NCBI GenBank assembly: GCA_026417675.1 | Contig: JAOACV010000008.1 | Span: 1,483 to 15,834 of the forward strand | Length of the DNA: 14,352 bases | Reading direction: 5' to 3' | From: Verrucomicrobiia bacterium | Lineage (GTDB): Bacteria; Verrucomicrobiota; Verrucomicrobiia; CAIQCK01 | Shown here: piece by piece, positions 5,919-13,096 of the stretch | Position numbering within the stretch: the stretch's first letter is position 1 | Layout of the letters: every line of letters starts with the position of its first letter | Translations under genes and position numbers: made by a program | Notes under the pieces: generated by a model | Seen by the model: the letters and a program-made list of their open reading frames with translations, nothing else | Databases searched by the model: none | What the model was told of the DNA's origin: nothing

Positions 5919-8047
5919 AACAAATCTTCATACTTCTCGCCACTGCTCTGCTGGCGCCGCTGGTCCGCGGTTTTGAGCTCGTGAACGATTCGGCGACTGG
6001 CGAGCCGGGGAAGTTTGCTGCTGCGGAGATCCGTCGCGAGGCTTTGGCCCGCGGGATGACGCTGGACGACGCTACTGGAATTCGCATCGTGCTCACCGTG
6101 GGCAAGCCGAGCTATGCCGCCCCTCAAAGCTACAGCATTCGCGTTCAGGACGGCGGAGGTCGCCGCTCGATCACTGTGTGCGGCGCTGATGCCGTCGGGG
6201 CAATGTATGGCGGGTTGGATATCGCGGAGGCAATTCGAACGGGCACGCTCGGCTCGTTGAAAGACTCCGATCACCGGCCGCACATTGCGCAACGCGGTAT
6301 CAAGTTCAACATTCCGCTCGATGTGCGCACGCCCACCTACCAGGCGGGCGAGTGGCCCGACTCCGCGCGGCTGAACGTCGCCGAAATGTGGAGCCGCGAG
6401 TTCTGGCGCGAACTGCTCGATGACATGGCGCGCCACCGCTACAACGTGCTCTCGCTTTGGAACATGAATCCGTTCCCCAGCATTGTGAAAGTGCCGGAGT
6501 TCCCCAATACGGCGCTGGAGGATGTGCAGACCACCGACGAAACGGGAAACCCCGTCCTCGTGAAGAAAATGACCATGGACGAGAAAATCCAGTTCTGGCG
6601 CGAGGTGATGCAACTGGCAAAGGATCGCGGCGTGGACGTCTATTGGTTCACCTGGAATGTGTTCACACGCCCCGTGGAAGGCAAAGACGGCATCACCCGC
6701 CAGAAAACCGCCCCGCGCACCATCGAATATTTCCGCGCCAGCGTCCGCGAAACGGTCAAAACCTACCCGCTGCTCGCCGGGTTCGGCATCACCGCCGGCG
6801 AACTGATGCCCGACGATGAGTTTCCAACGACCTCCTCAAAAGAACAGTGGCTCTGGCAAACCTATGGCGAAGGCATTCGTGACGCCTTGAAAGAATCGCC
6901 CGCCCGAAAATTCCGCCTCATTCATCGCTTCCACATGACCAATCTCGACGAGATTGAGAGCGCCTTCGCCAAGCTTCCGTGCCCGCTGGAGTTCAGCTTC
7001 AAATACGCCATCGCGCACATGTATTCCATTCCCAACCCGCCGTTTATCAAGCAGGTGCTTCCCCACCTTGGACCTAAACGCCGATGCTGGCTCACCATCC
7101 GCAACGACGACATCCACAGCTTCCGCTGGGCCGATTACGAATATGCTCGCGCCTTCATCAAAGCCATCCCCGACGAGGACAAAATCACCGGGTTCTACAT
7201 GGGACCCGACGGCTACCACTGGGGCCGCGATTTCCTCACCAAAAATCCCGACGGCCCGCGCCAAACCGTCATGCAAAAAATGTGGCTGTCCTTTGCCCTT
7301 TGGGGACGCCTGGCCTATGACCCCGACCTCCGCGCCGCTACCTTCGAGCGGCTCATCGCAGCGCGGTTCCCCGGTGCCGACGCCGCTCGACTGATGGCAG
7401 CCTGGGCAGCGGCATCCAGAACGTTCCCGTATATCACGCGTTTCTTCTGGGGCGCCATTGACATCAAGTGGTTCCCCGAAGCTTGTCGCAGCCGAGGACG
7501 CTTCTACACTGTGCGCAGTTTCATCGTGGGCGACACCATGCCGGGCGCGGGCGTGCTCAGCATCATCGAGTGGCGCAATCGCGTTCTCGCACAGAAGCCG
7601 CCCAACGGCGTCACGCCGTTGGAGATCGCCGCGACACTACACCTCAATGCCACGAATGCCCTCGAAGCGCTGCCCGCACTGCGGCAGGTCACCGTCACGC
7701 CTGCCGCCCGCGCCAAAGAATACTCCGCCACGCTCAACGACATCGAGGCCATGTCGCACCTCGGTCTTTACTACGCGGCAAAAATTCGCGGCGCCTGCGA
7801 CCTTGCGCTGTTCGAAAAAACCGGCGATGAAAAGCAACGAGCCGCTGCCGTGCAGCACCTCGAAGCTGCGCTCGGTCACTGGAAAAACTACGCCGCCGCC
7901 TACACCAGCCAATACATCCAGCCCGTGCACTACAACCGCGCAGGCATTGTGGACATCCCCGCGCAAACCAAGGACGTGGCTGCTGACGTGCAAATGGCGC
8001 GGGATTGGAAATCCCGGCGCCAACCAAGAAACCAAATCAAACGCTAA
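5915..8047 (+). CDS. Secreted GH20/GH67-like glycoside hydrolase
   Basis: 710 aa. Signal peptide MKQIFILLATALLAPLVRG, then a small alpha/beta N-terminal domain (about residues 20-120) of the kind that precedes the barrel in GH20, GH67 and GH115 enzymes (ADAVGAMYGGLDIAEAIR resembles the GH20b end). A TIM-barrel follows from about 125 (QRGIKFNIPLDVRTP, MARHRYNVLSLWNMNPFP, GVDVYWFTWNVFTRP, GFGITAGELMPDDEF, KITGFYMGPDGYHWGRD); acids in GELMPDD or MGPDG are candidate catalytic residues. The last ~130 residues are helical. It probably removes amino sugars or uronic acids outside the cytoplasm; the exact family is not settled. ATAGG lies 6 nt before the ATG, which overlaps the stop of the preceding remnant. 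The whole gene sits between two copies of a 176-bp repeat. It favours AAA over AAG for lysine (about 23 to 11), unlike its neighbours, which suggests a different origin. Confidence 0.8.
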   Translation: MKQIFILLATALLAPLVRGFELVNDSATGEPGKFAAAEIRREALARGMTLDDATGIRIVLTVGKPSYAAPQSYSIRVQDGGGRRSITVCGADAVGAMYGGLDIAEAIRTGTLGSLKDSDHRPHIAQRGIKFNIPLDVRTPTYQAGEWPDSARLNVAEMWSREFWRELLDDMARHRYNVLSLWNMNPFPSIVKVPEFPNTALEDVQTTDETGNPVLVKKMTMDEKIQFWREVMQLAKDRGVDVYWFTWNVFTRPVEGKDGITRQKTAPRTIEYFRASVRETVKTYPLLAGFGITAGELMPDDEFPTTSSKEQWLWQTYGEGIRDALKESPARKFRLIHRFHMTNLDEIESAFAKLPCPLEFSFKYAIAHMYSIPNPPFIKQVLPHLGPKRRCWLTIRNDDIHSFRWADYEYARAFIKAIPDEDKITGFYMGPDGYHWGRDFLTKNPDGPRQTVMQKMWLSFALWGRLAYDPDLRAATFERLIAARFPGADAARLMAAWAAASRTFPYITRFFWGAIDIKWFPEACRSRGRFYTVRSFIVGDTMPGAGVLSIIEWRNRVLAQKPPNGVTPLEIAATLHLNATNALEALPALRQVTVTPAARAKEYSATLNDIEAMSHLGLYYAAKIRGACDLALFEKTGDEKQRAAAVQHLEAALGHWKNYAAAYTSQYIQPVHYNRAGIVDIPAQTKDVAADVQMARDWKSRRQPRNQIKR

Positions 8048-8140
8048 CCGGTGAAATTCCTCGCGCACGGTTGTCTCGGCATCGCTTGGAGCAACGACTT
8101 GAAGTCTTGGGACTGGTCCGGCAAGAGGAGCGGGCGTTGA
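8048..8140 (+). pseudogene. Remnant 3' end of a propeller glycosidase gene
   Basis: Begins one base after the TAA of the preceding gene and reads PVKFLAHGCLGIAWSNDLKS, then WDWSGKRSGR and TGA, matching the last 30 residues of the glycosidase at 4815-5801 including its fifth S-x-D-L-x-x-W motif. It has no start codon or upstream part, so it cannot make an enzyme. Against the intact copy it has 11 base changes, 5 changing the amino acid (T/A, I/L, Y/N, P/S, S/R) and 6 silent, which looks like divergence between two paralogues more than simple decay of a recent copy. Confidence 0.85.
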
Positions 8141-8223
8141 GCTGAATATCGCCTTTCACCCATGACAACCTCGCGCCGCCGCTTCGTTACAACTCTCGCC
8201 GCCGGGATCGGCTCCTGCGCGTT
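8048..8223 (+). repeat. 176-bp direct repeat, right copy
   Basis: Partner of 5709-5884. The left boundary falls exactly after the stop codon of the GH20/GH67-like gene (TAA 8045-8047) and the right boundary is inside codon 21 of the pyruvyltransferase-fold gene starting at 8162. Mismatches are concentrated in the glycosidase tail (11 in 93 bp) and gap (3 in 21), with only 2 in the 62 bp of the pyruvyltransferase start. Confidence 0.97.
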
Positions 8224-9430
8224 GGCCGCTTCGGCGAAACCGAAAACCCTCCTGCTCCAGTCGGCATGGGACACGGTGAACATCGGCGACATCGGCCACA
8301 CGCCGGGCACGTTGCGGATCTTCGAGCGGCATTTGCCTCAGGTGCGCGTCATCGTCTGGGCCATGAAGCTCGACGAACGCGTCACCGCCATGCTGCGACG
8401 CCGGTTTCCGCGCGCGCAGTTGCTGCAAGGCAGCTTGAAAGGCAACAGCGACCGCGACGAGAAACTGCTGGAGGCCATCCGCGGCTGCGACCTGTTCATC
8501 CGCAACTCCGGCATGGGGCAGGACACGAGCTTCATGGAGTTCTGCCGCAGGATCGGCAAACCCTACGGCCTTTACGGCCAGTCCTATTTTCCCAGCATGG
8601 TCGAGGGCGAGGGCGCGGCTGGGCGCATCGCGCTGCTCAACGGCGCGGCGTTCATCTATTGCCGCGACAGCAAGACCCTCGACATCCTCCGCCAAGCCGG
8701 CGTGAAGCCGCCCGTGCTGGAGTTCGGCCCGGATGGCTGCTTCGGGATTGACGTGCGCGACGAGGCACGGGGCCTGGCCACGATGAAAAAGCTTGGACTG
8801 GAAGAACGGAAGTTCATCACGATCCAACTGCGCACCAACACCGCGAAGTTGCCCGGCGTGGACGACCCCCGGACGCCCAAGCTCAACCCGCTGCATCCCA
8901 CGCCGGCACAGATCGCCGACGACGAGCGCCGCGCGGCGGTGTATCGCGACCTCATCACGCGCTGGGTGAAACGGACCGGCTTGAAGGTGCTCATTGCGCC
9001 CGAAGTGAAGAAAGAGATGGAGCACAACAAGCGGCTCCTGCACGACCCGTTGCCGGAGGACATCCGCCGGCACGTCCTCAATCTGGACCACTTCTGGAAC
9101 GCCGACGAAGCCGCCTCGGTCTTCGCGCGCGCCCACACCGCGGTCTGCCACGAACCGCACTCGCTCATCATCGCGCTGGCCAACGGCACGCCCATCCTCC
9201 ACACCTACTCCGAATTCCACAGCCCGAAATGCTGGATGTTCAAGGACATCGGCCTGCCGGAGTGGCTGCTGGAGTTTGACTCCACGCCCGCGGCGAAGAT
9301 GGCGGAGACCCTCTTCGCCATCCACCAGGACTATCCCGCCGCACTCGCGAAGGTGAGGAAGGCGATGGCGTTCGTCGAACAACGGCAGGCCGCGACGATG
9401 GCGGTGGTGAAACAACTGCTTGGACTCTGA
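8162..9430 (+). CDS. Tat-signal polysaccharide pyruvyl transferase-fold protein
   Basis: 422 aa. The N-terminus MTTSRRRFVTTLAAGIGSCA carries a twin-arginine motif (S4-R5-R6-R7-F8-V9) and a hydrophobic run; either AASA (A25) is the cleavage site or IGSC (C19) is a lipobox. The body resembles polysaccharide pyruvyl transferases (PF04230-type, GT-B-like fold): NIGDIGHTPGTLRIF, DLFIRNSGMGQD, KPYGLYGQSYFP, FIYCRDSKTLDILRQAG, ITIQLRTNTA and CHEPHSLIIALANGTPILH. Classical members move pyruvate from cytoplasmic phosphoenolpyruvate to sugars; an exported member would lack that donor, so the activity is uncertain. The ATG has no Shine-Dalgarno, but the Tat motif fixes the start. It ends 14 nt before the esterase fusion gene, and its first 20 codons are duplicated upstream at 5823. 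Confidence 0.8.
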   Translation: MTTSRRRFVTTLAAGIGSCALAASAKPKTLLLQSAWDTVNIGDIGHTPGTLRIFERHLPQVRVIVWAMKLDERVTAMLRRRFPRAQLLQGSLKGNSDRDEKLLEAIRGCDLFIRNSGMGQDTSFMEFCRRIGKPYGLYGQSYFPSMVEGEGAAGRIALLNGAAFIYCRDSKTLDILRQAGVKPPVLEFGPDGCFGIDVRDEARGLATMKKLGLEERKFITIQLRTNTAKLPGVDDPRTPKLNPLHPTPAQIADDERRAAVYRDLITRWVKRTGLKVLIAPEVKKEMEHNKRLLHDPLPEDIRRHVLNLDHFWNADEAASVFARAHTAVCHEPHSLIIALANGTPILHTYSEFHSPKCWMFKDIGLPEWLLEFDSTPAAKMAETLFAIHQDYPAALAKVRKAMAFVEQRQAATMAVVKQLLGL

Positions 9431-9444
9431 GGCACAAACAAACC

Positions 9445-11592
9445 GTGTTGACTTGCCCACCACTCCTGGCAGCGACATTTGTCGCGGCGCTCAATGCCGA
9501 CGCCGCTCAACCAGCCTGCCGGATCGCCGCCCAGGTCGCCGTTGAACAGGCCCACTCGGAGCTCTGGCGGCGATTTGTTGATGAACACAACGTCCTGCTC
9601 GACTACTGCGACCTCGACGGGCGGATCATCCGTCCGACGCCGCAGGATTGCCGCGAGCACAAGCCCAGCGCGCTCTCCTGGGGCGTGCCGATCGAGGACG
9701 GGCCGATGTTCAACGGCCTCTACCTCGACGCAATGGTCAATCGCTGGAAGCTCACGCGCAACGAGGCCGACCGCCAGAAGGCGCGGCGGCTCGTGGAAGG
9801 CCTCCTGTTCCTCTCCTCGCTCGGCAACACGCCGGGCTTCATTGCGCGCGGCGTGGCCACCGACGGCAAGACCACCTATCCGATGGGGTCCAACGACCAG
9901 ACCACACCCTGGCTCTACGGCCTCTGGCGCTACGTGCGCGAGGGCATCGCGGATCCGGCCGAGCGCGGTCGGCTGATTGAGAAGTTCTGCGAGCAGGTCA
10001 AAGTGCTCGACACCAACGGCTGGCGGATGCCGTGCGACGGCGGGCCATCGAAATATCGCGGCAGTTTCACCCAACCGACGTGGGAAGGCGCGCCGCGATT
10101 GCTGTTCGTGATGAAAGCAATGCGCGAGTTCACCGGCGACGCGCAGTGGCAGCAACGCTATCTCGCCGCCGCAAACGAGAAGGTCGGCAAAGCCGGGCGC
10201 AGCCGCTTGGAGATTTGCCGCGCCGGCATGGTGTTCGATCCCGCCCAAGGCAAGCGCCACTCGTGGACCGGCTCGGAGGGCGTTGTCTGCCTGCGCGCGC
10301 TGTGGGAGATGGAGACCGACCCCGCGCTACGCGCCGCCTACGCGCAGGGTTTGCGGGCGAGCGCGGAACTGGCCGCGCAAAGCCTGCCGCTCTGTCGCGA
10401 GTTCGATGTCCACGGCAAGGAGCATTTCGAGCACGACTGGCGCGTGATGAACGAAGTGTGGAAGCCGCAGCACAGCGAAGCGGAAACGGTCGAGGTGGCC
10501 AACGCCGGCCTGCGCGTTCAAGGCCGCCACTCGCCGCGGCTGCGCTTGGAGAAGGATTATTTGCGCGAGCCGTGCTTCGCGGCCTGGGTGGTGACGCTCT
10601 GCCCCGACGATGACCTTGTGGCGAAACACCGCGACGCGATCCTCAACGTCATCACGCACTACCGCTACGACCGGCTCTACCTTTCGCAATTTTTTCCCGT
10701 CGAGTCGGCGTGGTATCGGCTGGCGCTTCGCAAGGGAAACCCGCCCGCCGCGCAGTCACAGTCATCCGATTTCATCAACCAGATGGCCGCGAAACTGGAG
10801 CCGACGCGGGTGGTCGTTTACAAAAAAGTCGCCGGCCGCGAGCTGCATCTGAACGTTTTCGAGCCGCCGGGCCACAAAGCCGGCGACCGGCGATCGTGTT
10901 TTCTCACCATCCACGGCGGCGGCTGGACGGGCTTGTCGCCGCGGCGGCAGTATCCGTTCGCGGCACACTTTGCCAAATTTGGCATGGTCGCCATTAGCAT
11001 CGAATACCGCCTCGCGAAGCCGAAGTCCGGCGTGACAGTCTTCGATTGCGTCAAGGACGGCCGCTCGGCGATGCGTTACGTCCGCACGCACGCGGCCGAA
11101 CTCGGCATTGACCCGCAGAGGATCGTCGCCAATGGCGGCTCGGCAGGCGGCCATCTCGCGGCGGGCACCGCGCTGTTCGATGGCATGGATGAGCCTGACG
11201 AAGACACTAGCGTGTCGTGCGTGCCGAACGCGCTGGTGTTGTATTTCCCCGTCATTGACACCTCGGAGGCAGGCTACGGCAACGCGAAGATCGGCGAACG
11301 CTGGCAGGAGATCTCACCCTTGCATCGTGTGAAGCCGGGCGTGCCGCCCACGATCATCTTTCACGGCACCGCCGACACGGTCACACCGTTCAAAGGCGCG
11401 CAGGCCTTCCACGGCGCGATGCTGAAGGCCGGCAATCGCTGCGAACTGGTCGTTCACGAAGGCGGCAAGCACGGCTACCTGATGTTCGACCGCGCGCTCT
11501 ACGAGGAGACGTTGCGCAAGACCGAGGCGTTCATGGCTTCGCTGGGGTTGCTGAAACCGAACCGGGAGGTTGACGGCCGGCCACGTCGCTGA
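9445..11592 (+). CDS. Fusion of alpha-helical toroid-like domain and serine carbohydrate esterase
   Basis: About 715 aa from GTG 9445 (TTG 9448 is the alternative; the first in-frame ATG is far inside the domain). The start gives a weak signal-like sequence (LTCPPLLAATFVAALNADA). Residues about 30-440 are helical with regularly spaced aromatic pairs and motifs such as NGLYLDAMVNRW, GSNDQTTPWLYGLWRY and RHSWTGSEGVVCLRALW, like an (alpha/alpha)6 barrel glycosidase or lyase; the family is not identified. Residues about 475-705 form an alpha/beta hydrolase: oxyanion motif HGGG (490-493), nucleophile elbow GGSAGGH with S566, HGTADTVTP with D644, and GGKHGY with H676, a complete catalytic triad of the HSL/BD-FAE esterase type. 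A one-chain backbone-cleaving and deacylating enzyme is a plausible reading. TGAGG lies 12 nt before the GTG; the gene follows the pyruvyltransferase-fold gene by 14 nt. Confidence 0.8.
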   Translation: MLTCPPLLAATFVAALNADAAQPACRIAAQVAVEQAHSELWRRFVDEHNVLLDYCDLDGRIIRPTPQDCREHKPSALSWGVPIEDGPMFNGLYLDAMVNRWKLTRNEADRQKARRLVEGLLFLSSLGNTPGFIARGVATDGKTTYPMGSNDQTTPWLYGLWRYVREGIADPAERGRLIEKFCEQVKVLDTNGWRMPCDGGPSKYRGSFTQPTWEGAPRLLFVMKAMREFTGDAQWQQRYLAAANEKVGKAGRSRLEICRAGMVFDPAQGKRHSWTGSEGVVCLRALWEMETDPALRAAYAQGLRASAELAAQSLPLCREFDVHGKEHFEHDWRVMNEVWKPQHSEAETVEVANAGLRVQGRHSPRLRLEKDYLREPCFAAWVVTLCPDDDLVAKHRDAILNVITHYRYDRLYLSQFFPVESAWYRLALRKGNPPAAQSQSSDFINQMAAKLEPTRVVVYKKVAGRELHLNVFEPPGHKAGDRRSCFLTIHGGGWTGLSPRRQYPFAAHFAKFGMVAISIEYRLAKPKSGVTVFDCVKDGRSAMRYVRTHAAELGIDPQRIVANGGSAGGHLAAGTALFDGMDEPDEDTSVSCVPNALVLYFPVIDTSEAGYGNAKIGERWQEISPLHRVKPGVPPTIIFHGTADTVTPFKGAQAFHGAMLKAGNRCELVVHEGGKHGYLMFDRALYEETLRKTEAFMASLGLLKPNREVDGRPRR

Positions 11593-11691
11593 TCTCCAGA
11601 GGATTTAGCGGGGTGAGAAGACGCCCGCCTGCCGATAATCGCCGACAACGTTGCCAGCCCGATAAGGGCCAGCCTTCGATGGGGTCCTCGC

Positions 11692-11705
11692 CAGACGCGC
11701 GTCTG
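11692..11705. repeat. Perfect 14-bp palindrome
   Basis: CAGACGCGCGTCTG is its own reverse complement. It lies 100 nt after the esterase stop and 18 nt before a hairpin, inside the 279-bp gap to the agmatine deiminase gene. It could be a protein-binding site; chance is possible in such GC-rich DNA. Confidence 0.3.
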
Positions 11706-11722
11706 TGAGTCACCGCTGGATG

Positions 11723-11749
11723 AACGGACTTGGAAGTCCGTTTGTATTA
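11723..11749 (+). terminator. Possible terminator of the carbohydrate gene block
   Basis: AACGGACTT (11723-11731) and AAGTCCGTT (11734-11742) are perfect complements; in RNA the likely form is a 7-bp stem with a TTGGAA loop. It is followed by TTGTATTAT, a broken T-tract. It stands about 130 nt after the esterase stop and is the only terminator-like structure seen between that gene and the agmatine deiminase gene. Confidence 0.5.
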
Positions 11750-11830
11750 TCTGCCCGCACAACGGTCTTCCGAGTCCATTGCGCCCATCGCCCATGGGAC
11801 CAACCCTTAGCCAGTCCGACATTCCCCGCA

Positions 11831-11859
11831 TTGGACAACCGCTCGGAATCGTGTAGGCT
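11831..11859 (+). promoter_or_regulatory. Candidate promoter of the agmatine deiminase gene
   Basis: TTGGAC (11831-11836), a 17-nt spacer and TAGGCT (11854-11859). Transcription would start around 11866, only about six nt before the ATG at 11872, giving a nearly leaderless mRNA. That would agree with the lack of a Shine-Dalgarno before this gene. Confidence 0.35.
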
Positions 11860-11871
11860 CCGGGCGACCCG

Positions 11872-12954
11872 ATGACCAAGTCGTCCGACAAGATCGAACA
11901 GCCGCCCGCCGCGCAGGGGTTTGCCATGCCTGCGGAGTGGGAACGTCATGAGGCCACCTGGTTGGCTTGGCCTCATCACGCCGCAGACTGGCCGGGCAAG
12001 CTGGAACCCGTTCGGTGGGTTTATGGTGAGATGATCCGCAAGATCTGCGCGGGCGAGAAAGTTCGTCTTTGCGTCAGTTCCAAAGCGGAGGCGAGGCTCG
12101 CGAGGCATGTGATCCAGGCCGTCGGCGCCGACGCGCGCGCGGTGGAGATGCTACCATTTCCCACCAACCGCAGTTGGATGCGCGATTGCGGGCCGATTTT
12201 TGTCACCGACCGCCGCGGCCGCCGCGAGAAAGCCATTGTTCATTGGCACTTCAACGCTTGGGCCAAGGACAGTCACTGGCGCAAAGACCGCCGCATTCCC
12301 GAACTGGCAGCGCGACGGTTTGGCCGCAGGCTGTTCCATGCGCGCGTGGATGGCCGCGACGTCGTGCTCGAAGGCGGTGGCATTGACGTCAACGGCCGCG
12401 GCACACTGTTGACCACCGAGCAATGCTACCTCGACCCGAAGACGCAGGTTAGAAACCCTGGCTTGAGCAAGCAGGATTTCGAGCGGGCGCTGCGCGAGTT
12501 CCTCGGCGTCACCAACATTCTCTGGCTGGGTCAGGGCATCGTCGGCGACGACACCCACGGTCACGTGGACGACCTCTGCCGCTTCGTCAACCCCACCACC
12601 GTGGTGCTCGCGCAGGAGAAGAATCCGAAGGACGCCAACTATCGGCCGCTGGCTGAGAATCGCGAGCGGCTGCGGGACCTGCGGCTCGAAGACAGTTCCA
12701 AGATTCAGGTCGTCGAGTTGCCGATGCCTGCGCCGCTAGTCTTCAGTGGCCGGCGTTTGCCCGCCAGCTACGCCAACTTTTACATCTGCAACGCCGCCGT
12801 CATCGTGCCGACCTTCAACGACCCCAACGACCGCGTCGCACTGGGCATCCTTGCCGAATTGTTCCGCGACCGTCCCGTCATCGGCATTCATGCCGTGGAC
12901 CTCGTGCTGGGGCGCGGCACGCTCCACTGCCTGACCCAGCAAGAGCCGGCTTGA
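11872..12954 (+). CDS. aguA: Agmatine deiminase (PAD_porph family)
   Basis: 360 aa, full length for the family. It hydrolyses agmatine to N-carbamoylputrescine and ammonia in the cytoplasm, a step of putrescine synthesis from arginine. Seen in order: MPAEWERHEATWLAWPH near the N-terminus, RSWMRDCGPIFV (R104-D105), the substrate-binding VLEGGGIDVNGRGTLLTTEQC (E167), DDTHGHVDDLCRFV with catalytic H231 and nearby D233, and GRGTLHCLTQQEPA at the C-terminus with nucleophile C353. All guanidine-modifying catalytic residues are present. The next pathway enzyme, N-carbamoylputrescine amidase, is not in the window. The start is set by the first ATG after the promoter-like sequence; no Shine-Dalgarno is visible. 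The gene is closed by a strong terminator. A related peptidylarginine-deiminase-like activity is less likely. Confidence 0.93.
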   Translation: MTKSSDKIEQPPAAQGFAMPAEWERHEATWLAWPHHAADWPGKLEPVRWVYGEMIRKICAGEKVRLCVSSKAEARLARHVIQAVGADARAVEMLPFPTNRSWMRDCGPIFVTDRRGRREKAIVHWHFNAWAKDSHWRKDRRIPELAARRFGRRLFHARVDGRDVVLEGGGIDVNGRGTLLTTEQCYLDPKTQVRNPGLSKQDFERALREFLGVTNILWLGQGIVGDDTHGHVDDLCRFVNPTTVVLAQEKNPKDANYRPLAENRERLRDLRLEDSSKIQVVELPMPAPLVFSGRRLPASYANFYICNAAVIVPTFNDPNDRVALGILAELFRDRPVIGIHAVDLVLGRGTLHCLTQQEPA

Positions 12955-13043
12955 GTGCGCGGCCCGTGCAAAGTCCAGGGCGGCGGGTGTTCTCCGAACG
13001 CGATTTCATCCGACCAAATGGCTGGACGATGCGGCAACGGCTC

Positions 13044-13077
13044 CGCCTCGTTTCTATCGAGACGGGGCGCGCGTTTT
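13044..13077 (+). terminator. Rho-independent terminator after agmatine deiminase
   Basis: CGCCTCGTTTC (13044-13054) pairs over 11 bp, including two G-U pairs, with GAGACGGGGCG (13059-13069) around a TATC loop. CGCG and TTTTCCT follow. It lies about 90 nt after the aguA stop and immediately before the promoter of the DNA polymerase gene, separating the two transcripts. Confidence 0.75.
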
Positions 13078-13087
13078 CCTCTATAGT
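13057..13087 (+). promoter_or_regulatory. Candidate promoter of the family B DNA polymerase gene
   Basis: TATAGT (13082-13087) is a good -10 box. The best -35 is TCGAGA (13057-13062) with a long 19-nt spacer, and it falls inside the right part of the preceding terminator hairpin. Transcription would begin about 13094, three nt before ATG 13097, so the mRNA would be almost leaderless, matching the lack of a Shine-Dalgarno. Confidence 0.5.
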
Positions 13088-13096
13088 CTGCGCATC

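Noticed and set aside
5753..6613. 286-codon minus-strand open frame
   Set aside because: Antisense to the repeat and the GH20/GH67-like gene; its similarity to the frame at 8044-8310 only reflects the 176-bp repeat.
5709..8223. Classical transposon or insertion sequence with target duplication
   Set aside because: No transposase gene, no terminal inverted repeats were seen, and 176 bp at 91% identity is far longer and more diverged than known target-site duplications.
8156..9478. 440-codon open frame on the minus strand opposite the pyruvyltransferase-fold gene
   Set aside because: Rich in Arg, His, Val and Glu without any recognisable motif; it mirrors the codon pattern of the real gene on the plus strand, which has a Tat signal and family motifs.
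9331..10260. 309-codon minus-strand open frame
   Set aside because: Antisense to the end of the pyruvyltransferase-fold gene and the start of the toroid-esterase gene; no domain motif and it spans a real gene junction.
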